From Stictocephala bisonia (lineage: Eukaryota; Arthropoda; Insecta; Hemiptera; Membracidae): 64,000 nt of DNA. Position numbers and translations under genes: made by a program. The notes beneath the pieces are model-generated. The model had not been told where the DNA came from. It worked only from the letters and a program-made list of their open reading frames with translations, and made no database searches. The DNA is taken from assembly GCA_035578905.1 (NCBI GenBank), contig JAQJVL010000059.1:2220636-2284635 (forward strand). Direction: 5' to 3'. This document shows, piece after piece, positions 22,097 through 34,030 of the stretch (position 1 is the stretch's first letter; each line of letters starts with the position of its first letter).

Positions 22097-22854
22097 TTTT
22101 CATAAGTTTAGCTTAAGTTTACTAACTCTGGATATTATATTATAATATCCATCTATAATATTAATGAAGTTTTACACAAGAGTTCTTCAGACAAGAAACG
22201 AAGAAGTCTCTATTTTGACCAATGTCTTAGAAAAAGGAATATTTCATATGCTAAATATATTATGTTTATTGTATTTATTTTATTATTTGTGGTTTGAATC
22301 TTGTTACTATTGAGCCGTTAATATTTCTTGTCATTCAATTTGTTATTTATTTATATTAGTTATTAATTTATTTTTATATTTTTGTTTATTATTTATTTAT
22401 TTTCATATAGTTTGTTGATATTTGATCATTTTATTGTTTGTTGCCTATGTTATACAGATTTGTTAAATATTTTTGAATGAAATTAGAACATCAGTCTAAA
22501 CATTATTCAATTGTACGTTAATAGTTTATTTGATATTGTTTAAATTGTTTATTCTGTTCACATTGTAGTCCTTATACATGTCTGAAATGTTTTTCTATTA
22601 TTTATTGTATTTATTATTAGACATAATGGACTGTGTCACACGTAACTGTTAGTGCTGCCCACAATAAAACAACTTCTTGATAATAATAAACATAACCTCT
22701 GAACAGTTTTTAAATTCTAAATTCTAGCGATTGATAAATTGATCCAACAATTTTCAATGCGTTTCATATAAGGTGACTTTAAAATTTGTTTGTGGCCTAA
22801 AATTACAAAAACGTTACATGTCCCATCAAATTAAAGAAATGTCCTTAATATATA

Positions 22855-23365
22855 ACTCCACGGTTTATACGATTATCTGTGACTCCACGGTTTATATGCT
22901 TATCTGTGACTCCACGGTTTATATGCTTATCTGTGACACCACGGTTTATATGCTTATCTGTGACTCCACGGTTTATGTACTTATCTGTGACTCCACGGTT
23001 TATATGCTTATCTGTGACTCCACGGTTTATATGCTTATCTGTGACTCCACGGTTTATATGCTTATCTGTGACACCACGGTTTATATGCTTATCTGTGACT
23101 CCACGGTTTATATGCTTATCTGTGACACCACGGTTTATGTGCTTATCTGTGACTCCACGGTTTATGTGCTTATCTGTGACACCACGGTTTATATGCTTAT
23201 CTGTGACACCACGGTTTATGTGCTTATCTGTGACTCCACGGTTTATATGCTTATCTGTGACACCACGGTTTATATGCTTATCTGTGACACCACGGTTTAT
23301 ATGCTTATCTGACTCCACGGTTTATATGCTTATCTGTGACACCACGGTTTATATGCTTATCTGCG
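22855..23365 (+). repeat. 27-bp minisatellite
   Basis: About 19 tandem copies of a unit containing GACTCCACGGTTTATATGCT and TATCTGT. Variants are GACACC and TTATGTGC. One unit near 23310 has lost two bases (TATCTGACTCC). Since 27 is a multiple of three and the unit has no stop in several frames, long frames appear on both strands; none is a gene. Confidence 0.92.
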
Positions 23366-25114
23366 ACTTAACTCATGTTAGCTAGACTAACTAACTTGTA
23401 CAGTACAAACTTGTGCTCTATAATTGTCGGAGGACGACGCAATGTTCAGCACTTTTACCTCGCTCTTAAATAATTTACATCTTATAATAATAATACATTT
23501 ATTAATTTTTTTTAATTGACGAAACTAAAGTAATTTAGTTATTTAAATGCATTAAATTTAACTTCGTTTGATTTTCGATGATATTAGAAAACCATTTTAA
23601 ATGTTAAGCTGAAAATTTAACAACTACTTTGAATATTAGTGTACACCAAAGATATATAATAAATAATACAACATATCAATATTGAATTCTCTTCATATAC
23701 GACATAGACTTTTTTTATTTTCCAATGGTTCTTCCTTTTACTATGAAATTCGTTGTGAAATATTTATAATTATGATGAACAAATCATTGATTTAAATAAT
23801 AAATTAAAATTTAAAAAACATTTATTGAAATAAAAGATATTATTTTCTTCTTAAGATGCTGATCGTCAAGATATGGGCGAATATGGATTTCGAATGTAGT
23901 TGGTCTTTGTCTTTCGCATATGGAATAGTCGGTCTTTGTTACAAACTAAGGCCGACTATTCCTTTGAAAGTGTTTATTAAGTAATAGCCCAATGAAAAAT
24001 GAACAGCTGGTGGTTATCAGCTGATACATTTCAAAATACTAATTGTTGCTTCACATAGTTTATTATACATTGATCTTGTTTATTTGGAAGTTTGCATCAA
24101 TGAGCATTGTCTAATGATCGATAATCGTATTCGCTGTTTAAAAGTGCAAAAAGTAGTAAATTATCATTATATATAAATAAATTTTTATTTATGGTTGTTT
24201 ATTTGTGGTTGGAATCATCTTATTATTGAGCCATTAACGTTTCTTATCTTTATATTTGTTATTTATATAAATTATTAATATTCATAATAATTAACACAAT
24301 TACGAATATTACATTATTTATGTTTGTTTATCTGTAGTTTGAATCTTGTTATTATTGAGCAGTTAATTTTCTTATATTTGCTATCAATTTATTTTTATAT
24401 TTATTTATTTTTGTTTATTTCAAACATAGTTATTGAAATAACAATAATTATTCTATTAAGATTAATCATAAACATCACCATAAATAAATAATCGTTTTTA
24501 ATTTTATAATAAAGTTATTATTAACTATTATTTTTAAACTATTCGTTCAATTTATTTAGAAACGATCGACCGGGTCTTAAATAAGACGTAATTTCCTCTT
24601 TACAAACCTTAGTGGATTCACGCATTACCACCGTCTTGGGCGATTGTGCTCCAACATAATGGTTGAACCATGTAAAACACTAATAGGAAGACAAGAAGTT
24701 ACGAAACTAAGATCAAATTATGGAGCGACCCTGCAAAGTTAGACGCATAAACTGGAACCCATTGTGTTGCGCGGTCCCGAAAATTGTTGGCCAGGAGTTG
24801 CATTGTAGAACCTGTTGCAACCAGTAGTTTTAGTGTAATGTACCCTTTCAATATATTTATTTTATTTGTTGTGGCTTCAAATATTAGGAAATTTAGTTTA
24901 TAAAAAGGTGCCTTTGTATTTTGTAGCCCTATAGCTTTAAGTTAATAATTGTTTATAAAATATAGGTTTATTTTCATACTTCTACAGGGTTGGGCAACAG
25001 TCTGGAGACAGTTTAGTAGTTTTATTATTAATTGGACTAAATGATTAAAACTTGACTGATAAAATTAGAAACTAAAAACAAATGTTTAACGTTTTTACAG
25101 CCTACCTCCAATGG
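23366..25114. other. AT-rich intergenic DNA, no gene recognised
   Basis: Contains a segment (about 23850-24000: GGGCGAATATGG, GAATGTAGT, GACTATTCCTTTG, ATAGCCCAA) with a diverged relative at about 34620-34770. It also has two copies of the AT-rich dispersed repeat noted for 22270-22440. A more balanced patch at 24590-24840 has no recognisable identity. Confidence 0.45.
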
Positions 25115-25290
25115 AGATATGATAAAATGACTTCTTCATTTAAGTTCTAACATCGTGTATTATGCAGTTTATACAGTTTATGCAGTTTGCATAAGTAATA
25201 TATCTAGAATGTTACACTGCTAAGTAAAATTTGGGGGTCAGTTTGGTGGTGTAATGTTGACCTCGCTGACAACCTCGCTGACGGCCCACA
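25115..25290 (+). repeat. Direct repeat, left copy
   Basis: Related to 26800-26940. Both contain AAAATGACT, CTTCATTTAAGTTC, GTATTATGCAGTTT and GCATAAGTAATATATCTAGA. The left copy has an extra expansion of the TATGCAGTTTATACAGTTTA segment. The two copies flank the G-rich arrays. Confidence 0.75.
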
Positions 25291-25719
25291 AGGAGTCGGT
25301 AGATAATTTTAAATGTGAGCATAGGTCGATGTGCATTTAATTTTAAAGTTCGTAATTAGTAGAAAATCATGCCGTAAATCCGACCTCAAAAGGTTAATCC
25401 TAAACAAAATGAATTGAAATTGAAACACTGTACAAGTTTCAATACTGATCCGATGTGCATGTTCAAGAATGGCTTAATTTTACTGTAACCATATTAGATG
25501 AAGCTACAAAACTCCACACATGATTACTTTACACAAACGCCTAATTTATATGTATTCGGTGTCCTGCTATTCTTCTATGGAACGGTCCACGAGGAGTCAC
25601 TAGAACATTTTTAATATAATCATAGGTTGATATGCACATCATTTAATATATGGTGGTTTAAATTCTTTGAACCGTCGCCATTTTTTAAAGGATAAAGCTT
25701 TTGAAGTGCGGTTTGCTGT

Positions 25720-25920
25720 ATGGGTGGGCGGGTGGGTCAGTACCACGGTACGTGTACAGGTGGGTGGGTGGGTCAGTACCACGGTACGTGTACGGGTGGG
25801 CGGGTGGGTCAGTACCACGGTACGTGTATGGGTGGGTGGGTGGGTCAGTACCACGGTACGTGTACGGGTGGGCGGGTGGGTCAGTACCACGGTGCGTGTA
25901 TGGGTGGGTAGGTGGGTATC
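25720..25920 (+). repeat. 36-bp G-rich minisatellite
   Basis: About 5-6 tandem units of a 36-bp sequence containing GGTGGGTCAGTACCACGGTA and CGTGTACGGGTGGGCG. All frames stay open on both strands because of the unit length. Runs of GGGTGGGCGGGTGGG could form G-quadruplexes. Confidence 0.9.
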
Positions 25921-26289
25921 CACTATCGTTCATGTATGGGTGTTATTTGAAGTCTGGCAAGTACTTGAAGTATTGAAGTCGATATAAAGTAAACGGATTG
26001 TCCACTAAAGCAATGCTTTTTCTGTAGACAGGCACCTGAGCGGCTACAATAAGTGCTTGGACAGCTGTTTGACGTACTATTATTTGCTCAGCTATTAGTC
26101 ACTGAGCGTTTGCTGGAGAGAAAGGGAGACCTCACTACCTGTGAAACCGAACATGAACTAATTTCACCGACCAGGAAAACTAGCTTCACGTGACCTATAT
26201 TAGCAGGCAGACAGTCTTCTTATTTTTGTAGTCGATGGTTTAATAAGTTACAATATTTATTTATTTTTTATTTCCACATAATTCCACAT

Positions 26290-26640
26290 ATGCGTCCACC
26301 CACCCACACATGCAGTACCTCTGGACTTGTATGTGTGGGTGGGTTGGTGGGTCAACCCCACTGAACGTGAATGGGTGGGTGGTTGGGTCAATACCACTGA
26401 ACGTGTATGGTCGAGTAGGTGGGTCAACACAACTGAATGTGTATGGACGGGTTAATAACTCTGGACTTGTATGTGTGGGTGGGTTGGTGGGTGAACACCA
26501 CTGAACGTGAATGGGTGGGTGGTTATGTCAATACCACTGAACGTGTATAGGCGGGTTAATAACTCTGGACTTGTATGTATGGTTGGGTGGGTGGGTCAAC
26601 AACTCTGAACGTGTGTGGTCCATAAGGGTGGTTTTGTGTG
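26290..26640 (+). repeat. Degenerate G-rich minisatellite related to 25720-25920
   Basis: Loose repeats of TGTGGGTGGGTTGGTGGGTC, AACACCACTGAACGTG and AATGGGTGGGTGG. The core GGGTGGGT...TCAATACCAC...GTGTATGG is shared with the arrays at 41.5-43.8 and 45.4-47.4 kb. Confidence 0.8.
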
Positions 26641-26670
26641 TGTGTGTGTGCGTGTGCATGTGCGTGTGTG
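26636..26670 (+). repeat. (GT)n microsatellite
   Basis: GTGTGTGTGTGTGTG with CGTGTGCATG interruptions. Confidence 0.85.
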
Positions 26671-26799
26671 ATGCAAGGCATACATTAGTCTTGCTATTTT
26701 TTTTTTGACAAAAATGGCATTCTTTGCTTGTCCAGCCATTTAAACCTTGCTACACTATTTAAATTAACTGAAAATAAAAGGACTATCCACCTTTTTATA

Positions 26800-26940
26800 A
26801 TGTTAAAATGACTAAATTAGAACACTTCATTTAAGTTCCAAAATCATGTATTATGCAGTTTGCATAAGTAATATATCTAGAATGTTAGACTGCTAAGTAC
26901 AAATTGTAGTTAATGTTGGAGCTCGCTGGCAATTATGTTT
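26800..26940 (+). repeat. Direct repeat, right copy
   Basis: Diverged copy of 25115-25290, in the same orientation, on the far side of the G-rich arrays. Confidence 0.75.
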
Positions 26941-27699
26941 TTTAATTAGCGAGGCCACAAAAATGTAAAATTATTCCAATAAACTATTCTATTGGGAGTG
27001 TTTTAGTTGGGCATCTACTGCGTACCATTCGTTATTGGAATTATCAGTTACCTAATAACCGATTACTAATCAATTACCTCTTCCTTATTTTAAATAATAC
27101 AAAAAGAATTAAAATGTACAAAAAGATGAAAGGAAGGTCCGGCGTGACCGACTCAGCTACTACAGGGGAGGCTCGATGCCTATTTTAACTGTCAAAATAA
27201 AACTTAATATTTAGTTTTCATATTAAGTTAGTCGTAACTTACGACAATGTAATTTTTAACGTTAAATCAGTGATTTTTTGTGTTTTCCTATTTTAAGCTT
27301 TAAAGAATTTTACTTTAAATTGTTAAACTCAGTTGGCAGGTAGAGAGGGCAGAGCGACCAGCTGTCGCACATTAATACCAGTCAAGTCCGGCAGGTGGGA
27401 AATTACTCATTCGCCGAAACGACTCGCAGGCACACCTCTCTAGGCCTGACTGCTGACTACAACACTCAAACAAACTACATTAATTATATGTAAGAAGGCT
27501 TAACTTTATACTGAATTCAGTCTTGCAAATTGTTAGTGTCTTAAATAAATTAAAAAATATCTTTATTCACCATTGTTGCAAAGAATCGAAGTAGGAGTCA
27601 TATATCTATAATTTAATATTACAGTACAAGTAAACGTCATACAACATTTTTTTATATATAAAACTCATGAAGATAAAGTGAAAAATAAAATAGGGGAAA
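26941..27699. other. Intergenic DNA, no gene recognised
   Basis: A more balanced patch at 27130-27460 surrounds AT-rich sequence. I find no protein motif, tandem array or tRNA in it. Confidence 0.45.
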
Positions 27700-28095
27700 C
27701 ATTTCATTTTTTTGAAAATGAAGGTGTAAAAGATGTTTTTTGAGTACAATGACTCATAATCCTCAAAGCTCTTTTTTGTAATTTAAATATCTTTATAATT
27801 TTATCTTTCTTTATCTATCTTTATCTTTCACATTTTCAAAAATTAATTTAAATATATAGCTTTCAACTGAGTTGCCCCGAAAGAATATGCCGTATGAGAG
27901 GTATGGTTGAAAATAAGAACAATACACAAGTAGTAAAGTTTTAAGATTGGCAGTTGGATTTAATTGACGAATGGCGTAACAAGCCGAACTGAGTTTTAGA
28001 ATAAGCCCACCTATACATCCTTTCCAGTTCAAATTACAATCTACTATTAAACCTAAAAACGTAACTCTATCAGTATTACTTCGAAATTTTGCCGA
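27700..28095 (-). pseudogene. Jockey-like LINE reverse transcriptase C-terminal fragment
   Basis: The minus-strand translation gives NTDRVTFLGLIVDCNLNWKG, then LKLSSACYAIRQLNPTANLK, LLVYCSYFQPYLSYGIFFRG and NSVESYIFKL. This is the typical region after the RT palm domain in jockey-type LINEs. The reading is broken by a ~60-bp A/T-rich insert flanked by TATTTAAATTA on both sides, after which QKRALRIMSHCTQKTSFT resumes in the expected order and ends at a stop near 27715. It is a different subfamily from the copy at 5680-7482. The high-coordinate end abuts the TTAGG motif and the 45-bp array. Confidence 0.8.
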
Positions 28096-28112
28096 TCAAC
28101 ATCATATGCAAA

Positions 28113-28132
28113 TAAGGGTTAGGTTAGGTTAG
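28113..28132 (+). repeat. Short interstitial TTAGG run
   Basis: GGGTTAGGTTAGGTTAGG lies at the junction between the LINE fragment and the 45-bp array. TTAGG is the common insect telomere repeat, but three units are too few to argue for a telomere. Confidence 0.6.
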
Positions 28133-31100
28133 GTAAAGTAACATACAAAAACAGCATGGCAGTAACTTTATAACATTATACAGTAAAATACAAAAACAGC
28201 ATAGCAGTAACTTTATAACATTATACAGTAAAATACAAAAACAGCATGGGAGTAACTTTATAACATTATAGAGTAAAATACTAAAACAGCATGGCAGTAA
28301 CTTTATAACATTATACAGTAAAATACAAAAACAGCATGGCAGTAACTTTATAACATTATACAGTAAAATACTAAAACAGCATGGCAGTAACTTTATAACA
28401 TTATACAGTAAAATACTAAAACAGCATGGCAGTAACTTTATAACATTATACAGTAAAATACTAAAACAGCATGGCAGTAACTTTATAACATTATACAGTA
28501 AAATACTAAAACAGCATGGCAGTAACTTTATAACATTATACAGTAAAATACTAAAACAGCATGGCAGTAACTTTATAACATTGAACAGTAAAATACAAAA
28601 ACAGCATGGGAGTAACTTTATAACATTATACAGTAAAATACTAAAACAGCATGGCAGTAACTTTATAACATTATACAGTAAAATACAAAAACAGCATGGC
28701 AGTAACTTTATAACATTATACAGTAAAATACAAAAACAGCATGGCAGTAACTTTATAACATTATACAGTAAAATACAAAAACAGCATGGGAGTAACTTTA
28801 TAACATTATACAGTAAAATACTAAAACAGCATGGCAGTAACTTTATAACATTATACAGTAAAATACAAAAACAGCATGGCAGTAACTTTATAACATTATA
28901 CAGTAAAATACAAAAACAGCATAGGAGTAACTTTATAACATTATACAGTAAAATACAAAAACAGCATGGCAGTAACTTTATAACATTATACAGTAAAATA
29001 CTAAAACAGCATGGCAGTAACTTTATAACATTATACAGTAAAATACTAAAACAGCATGGCAGTAACTTTATAACATTATACAGTAAAATACAAAAACAGC
29101 ATGGCAGTAACTTTATAACATTATACAGTAAAATACAAAAACAGCATGGCAGTAACTTTATAACATTATACAGTAAAATACAAAAACAGCATGGCAGTAA
29201 CTTTATAACATTATACAGTAAAATACAAAAACAGCATGGGAGTAACTTTATAACATTATACAGTAAAATACAAAAACAGCATGGCAGTAACTTTATAACA
29301 TTATACAGTAAAATACAAAAACAGCATGGCAGTAACTTTATAACATTATACAGTAAAATACTAAAACAGCATGGCAGTAACTTTATAACATTATACAGTA
29401 AAATACAAAAACAGCATGGCAGTAACTTTATAACATTATACAGTAAAATACTAAAACAGCATAGCAGTAACTTTATAACATTATACAGTAAAATACAAAA
29501 ACAGCATGGGAGTAACTTTATAACATTATACAGTAAAATACAAAAACAGCATGGCAGTAACTTTATAACATTATACAGTAAAATACTAAAACAGCATGGC
29601 AGTAACTTTATAACATTATACAGTAAAATACTAAAACAGCATGGCAGTAACTTTATAACATTATACAGTAAAATACTAAAACAGCATGGCAGTAACTTTA
29701 TAACATTATACAGTAAAATACTAAAACAGCATGGCAGTAACTTTATAACATTATACAGTAAAATACTAAAACAGCATGGCAGTAACTTTATAACATTATA
29801 CAGTAAAATACTAAAACAGCATGGCAGTAACTTTATAACATTATACAGTAAAATACTAAAACAGCATGGCAGTAACTTTATAACATTATACAGTAAAATA
29901 CTAAAACAGCATGGCAGTAACTTTATAACATTATACAGTAAAATACTAAAACAGCATGGCAGTAACTTTATAACATTATACAGTAAAATACAAAAACAGC
30001 ATGGGAGTAACTTTATAACATTATACAGTAAAATACTAAAACAGCATGGCAGTAACTTTATAACATTATACAGTAAAATACTAAAACAGCATGGCAGTAA
30101 CTTTATAACATTATACAGTAAAATACTAAAACAGCATGGCAGTAACTTTATAAGATTATACAGTAAAATACTAAAACAGCATGGCAGTAACTTTATAACA
30201 TTATACAGTAAAATACTAAAACAGCATGGCAGTAACTTTATAACATTATACAGTAAAATACAAAAACAGCATGGCAGTAACTTTATAACATTATACAGTA
30301 AAATACAAAAACAGCATGGGAGTAACTTTATAACATTATACAGTAAAATACTAAAACAGCATGGCAGTACCTTAATAACATTATAAAGTAACATACAAAA
30401 ACAGCATTGCAGTACCTTAATAACATTATACAGTAAAATACTAAAACAGCATGGCAGTAACTTTATAACATTATACAGTAAAATACAAAAACAGCATGGG
30501 AGTAACTTTATAACATTATATAGTAAAATACAAAAACAGCATGGCAGTAACATTATGACATTATAAACTAACATACAAAAACAGCATGGCAGTAACTTTA
30601 TAACATTATACAGTAAAATACAAAAACAGCATGGCAGTAACATTATGACATTATAAACTAACATACAAAAACAGCATGGCAGTAACTTTATAACATTATA
30701 TAGTAAAATACAAAAACAGCATGGCAGTAACATTATGACATTATAAACTAACATACAAAAACAGCATGGCAGTAACTTTATAACATTATACAGTAAAATA
30801 CAAAAACAGCATGGCAGTAACTTTGTAACATTATACAGTAAAATACAAAAACAGCATGGGAGTAACTTAATAACATTATACAGTAAAATACAAAAACAGC
30901 ATGGGAGTAACTTTATAACATTATACAGTAAAATACAAAAACAGCATGGCAGTAACTTTATAACATTATACAGTAAAATACAAAAACAGCATGGGAGTAA
31001 CTTTATAACATTATACAGTAAAATACAAAAACAGCATGGCAGTAACTTTATAACATTATACAGTAAAATACTAAAACAGCATGGCAGTACCTTAATAACA

Positions 31101-34030
31101 TTATAAAGTAACATACAAAAACAGCATGGCAGTAACTTTATAACATTATACAGTAAAATACTAAAACAGCATGGCAGTACCTTAATAACATTATAAAGTA
31201 ACATACAAAAACAGCATTGCAGTACCTTAATAACATTATAAAGTAACATACAAAAACATCATGGGAGTAACATTATAACATTATAAATTAACATGCAACA
31301 ACAGCATGGGAGTAACAATATAACATTATACAGTAAAATACAAAAACAGCATGGGAGTAACTTTATAACATTATAGAGTAAAATACAAAAACAGCATTGC
31401 AGTACCTTAATAACATTATAAAGTAACATACAAAAACATCATGGGAGTAACTTTATAACATTATACAGTAAAATACAAAAACAGCATGGGAGTAACTTTA
31501 TAACATTATACAGTAAAATACAAAAACAGCATGGCAGTAACTTTATAACATTATAGAGTAAAATACAAAAACAGCATTGCAGTACCTTAATAACATTATA
31601 AAGTAACATACAAAAACATCACGGGAGTAACATTATAACATTATAAATTAACATGCAACAACAGCATGGGAGTAACTTTATAACATTATACAGTAAAATA
31701 CAAAAACAGCATGGCAGTAACTTTATAACATTATAGAGTAAAATACAAAAACAGCATTGCAGTAACTTTATAACATTATAGAGTAAAATACAAAAACAGC
31801 ATTGCAGTAACTTAATAACATTATAAAGTAACATACATAAACAGCATTGCAGTAACTTTTTAACATTATAGAGTAAAATACAAAAACAGCATGGCAGTAA
31901 CTTTATAAGATTATACAGTAAAATACAAAAACAGCATTGCAGTAACTTAATAACATTATAAAGTAACATACAAAAACAGCATTGCAGTAACTTAATAACA
32001 TTATAAAGTAACATACAAGAACAGCTTGGCAGTAACTTTATAACATTATAGAGTAAAATACAAAAACAGCATGGCAGTAACTTTATAAGATTATACAGTA
32101 AAATACAAAAACAGCATTGCAGTAACTTAATAACATTATAAAGTAACATACAAAAACATCATGGGAGTAACATTATAACATTATAAATTAACATGCAACA
32201 ACAGCATGGGAGTAACATTATAACATTATAAAGTAACATACAAAAACAGCATGGCAGTAACTTTATAACATTATACAGTAAAATACAAAAACAGCATGGC
32301 AGTAACTTTATAACATTATACAGTAAAATACAAAAACAGCATGGGAGTAACTTTATAACATTATAGAGTAAAATACAAAAACAGCATGGCAGTAACTTTA
32401 TAAGATTATACAGTAAAATACAAAAACAGCATTGCAGTAACTTTATAACATTATACAGTAAAATACAAAAACAGCATGGCAGTAACTTTATAACATTATA
32501 GAGTAAAATACTAAAACAGCATGGCAGTAACTTTATAACATTATACAGTAAAATACTAAAACAGCATGGCAGTAACTTTATAAGATTATACAGTAAAATA
32601 CTAAAACAGCATGGCAGTAACTTTATAACATTATACAGTAAAATACTAAAACAGCATGGCAGTAACTTTATAACATTATACAGTAAAATACAAAAACAGC
32701 ATGGCAGTAACTTTATAACATTATACAGTAAAATACAAAAACAGCATGGGAGTAACTTTATAACATTATAAAGTAACATACAAAAACAGCATGGGAGTAA
32801 AATTATGACATTATAAAGTAACATACAAAACAGCATGGGAGTAACTATATAACATTATAAAGTAACATACAAAAACATCATGGGAGTAACATTATAACAT
32901 TATAAAGTATAACATACAAAAACAGCATGGGAGTAACATTATAACATTATAAAGTAACATACAAAACACCATGGGAGTAACATTATAACATTATAGAGCA
33001 ACATACAAAAACATCATGGGAGTAACATTATGACAGTATAAAGTAACATACAAAACAGCATGGGAGTAACAATATAACATTATAAAGTAACATACAAAAA
33101 CATCATGGGAGTAACATTATAACATTATAAAGTAACATACAAAAACAGCATGGGAGTAACATTATAACATTATAAAGTAACATACAAAACAGCATGGGAG
33201 TAACAATATAACATTATAAAGTAACATACAAAAACAGCATGGGAGTAACATTATAACATTATAAAGTAAAATACAAAACAGCATGGGAGTAACATTATAA
33301 AGTAACATACACAAACATCATGGGAGTAACATTATAACATTATAAAGTAACATACAAAACAGCATGGGAGTAACATTATAACATTATAGAGCAACATACA
33401 AAAACATCATGGGAGTAACATTATGACATTATAAAGTAACATACAAAATAGCATGGGAGTAACAATATAACATTATAAAGTAACATACAAAAACATCATG
33501 GGAGTAACATTATGACATTATAAAGTAACATACAAAACAGCATGGGAGTAATATTATAAAGTATAACATACAAAAACAGCATGGGAGTAACAATATAACA
33601 TTATAGAGCAACATACAAAAACAGCATAGGAGTAACATTATGACATTATAAAGTAACATACAAAAACATCATGGGAGTAACATTATAACATTATAAAGTA
33701 TAACATACAAAACAGCATGGGAGTAACATTATAACATTATAAAGTATAACATAAAAAAACAGCATGGGAGTAACATTATAACATTATAAACTATAACATA
33801 CAAAAACAGCATGGGAGTGACAATATAACATTATAAAGTAACATACAAAAACATCATGGGAGTAACATTATGACATTATAAAGTAACATACAAAACATCA
33901 TGGGAGTAACATTATAACATTATAAAGTATAACATACAAAAACAGCATGGGAGTAACATTATAACATTATAGAGCAACATACAAAACAGCATGGGAGTAA
34001 CAATATAACATTATAGAGCAACATACAAAA
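28131..34030 (+). repeat. 45-bp minisatellite array, 5.9 kb
   Basis: About 130 tandem copies of a unit with AACAGCATGGCAGTAACTTT, ATAACATTATACAGTAAAAT and ACWAA. From 28131 to about 32830 (~104 units) the period is exactly 45 bp with substitutions only. The main variants are CTAAA/CAAAA, GGGAG/GGCAG and AAGTAACATAC/CAGTAAAATAC. After 32830 units vary in length, with CAAAACAGC deletions, AAGTATAAC insertions and the AACATCATGGGAGTAACATT subtype. Forty-five is 15 codons, so frames of up to ~1000 codons stay open on both strands in the first part. They have no start context, domain or non-repeat sequence and are not genes. Confidence 0.95.

Larger units (their letters stand above)
21343..22854. 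other. AT-rich intergenic DNA with two hairpins, no gene
   Basis: No coding sequence is recognised. Contains the hairpins at 21847-21918 and 22000-22096 and an AT-rich dispersed repeat near 22270-22440 that recurs at about 24190 and 24330 (shared words TTGAATC, TTATTATTGAGC and GTTAATATTTCTT). Confidence 0.5.

Noticed and set aside
22773..23385. Three frames of 157 to 179 codons across the 27-bp array
   Set aside because: The 27-bp unit stays open in phases on both strands; all three are the same DNA read differently.
28124..31249. A 1041-codon frame on the minus strand encoding a Cys-rich, hydrophobic 15-residue repeat, with a 601-codon frame on the opposite strand
   Set aside because: The 45-bp unit is 15 codons without a stop on either strand, and the array has no indels here, so both strands stay open automatically. 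There is no unique N- or C-terminal sequence, and single G-to-T changes (CATCATGG units) close the minus frame.
28131..34030. Possible CRISPR-like repeat/spacer structure
   Set aside because: Units are contiguous, with no unique spacers between repeats, no cas genes, and the context is eukaryotic. The same applies to the other arrays.
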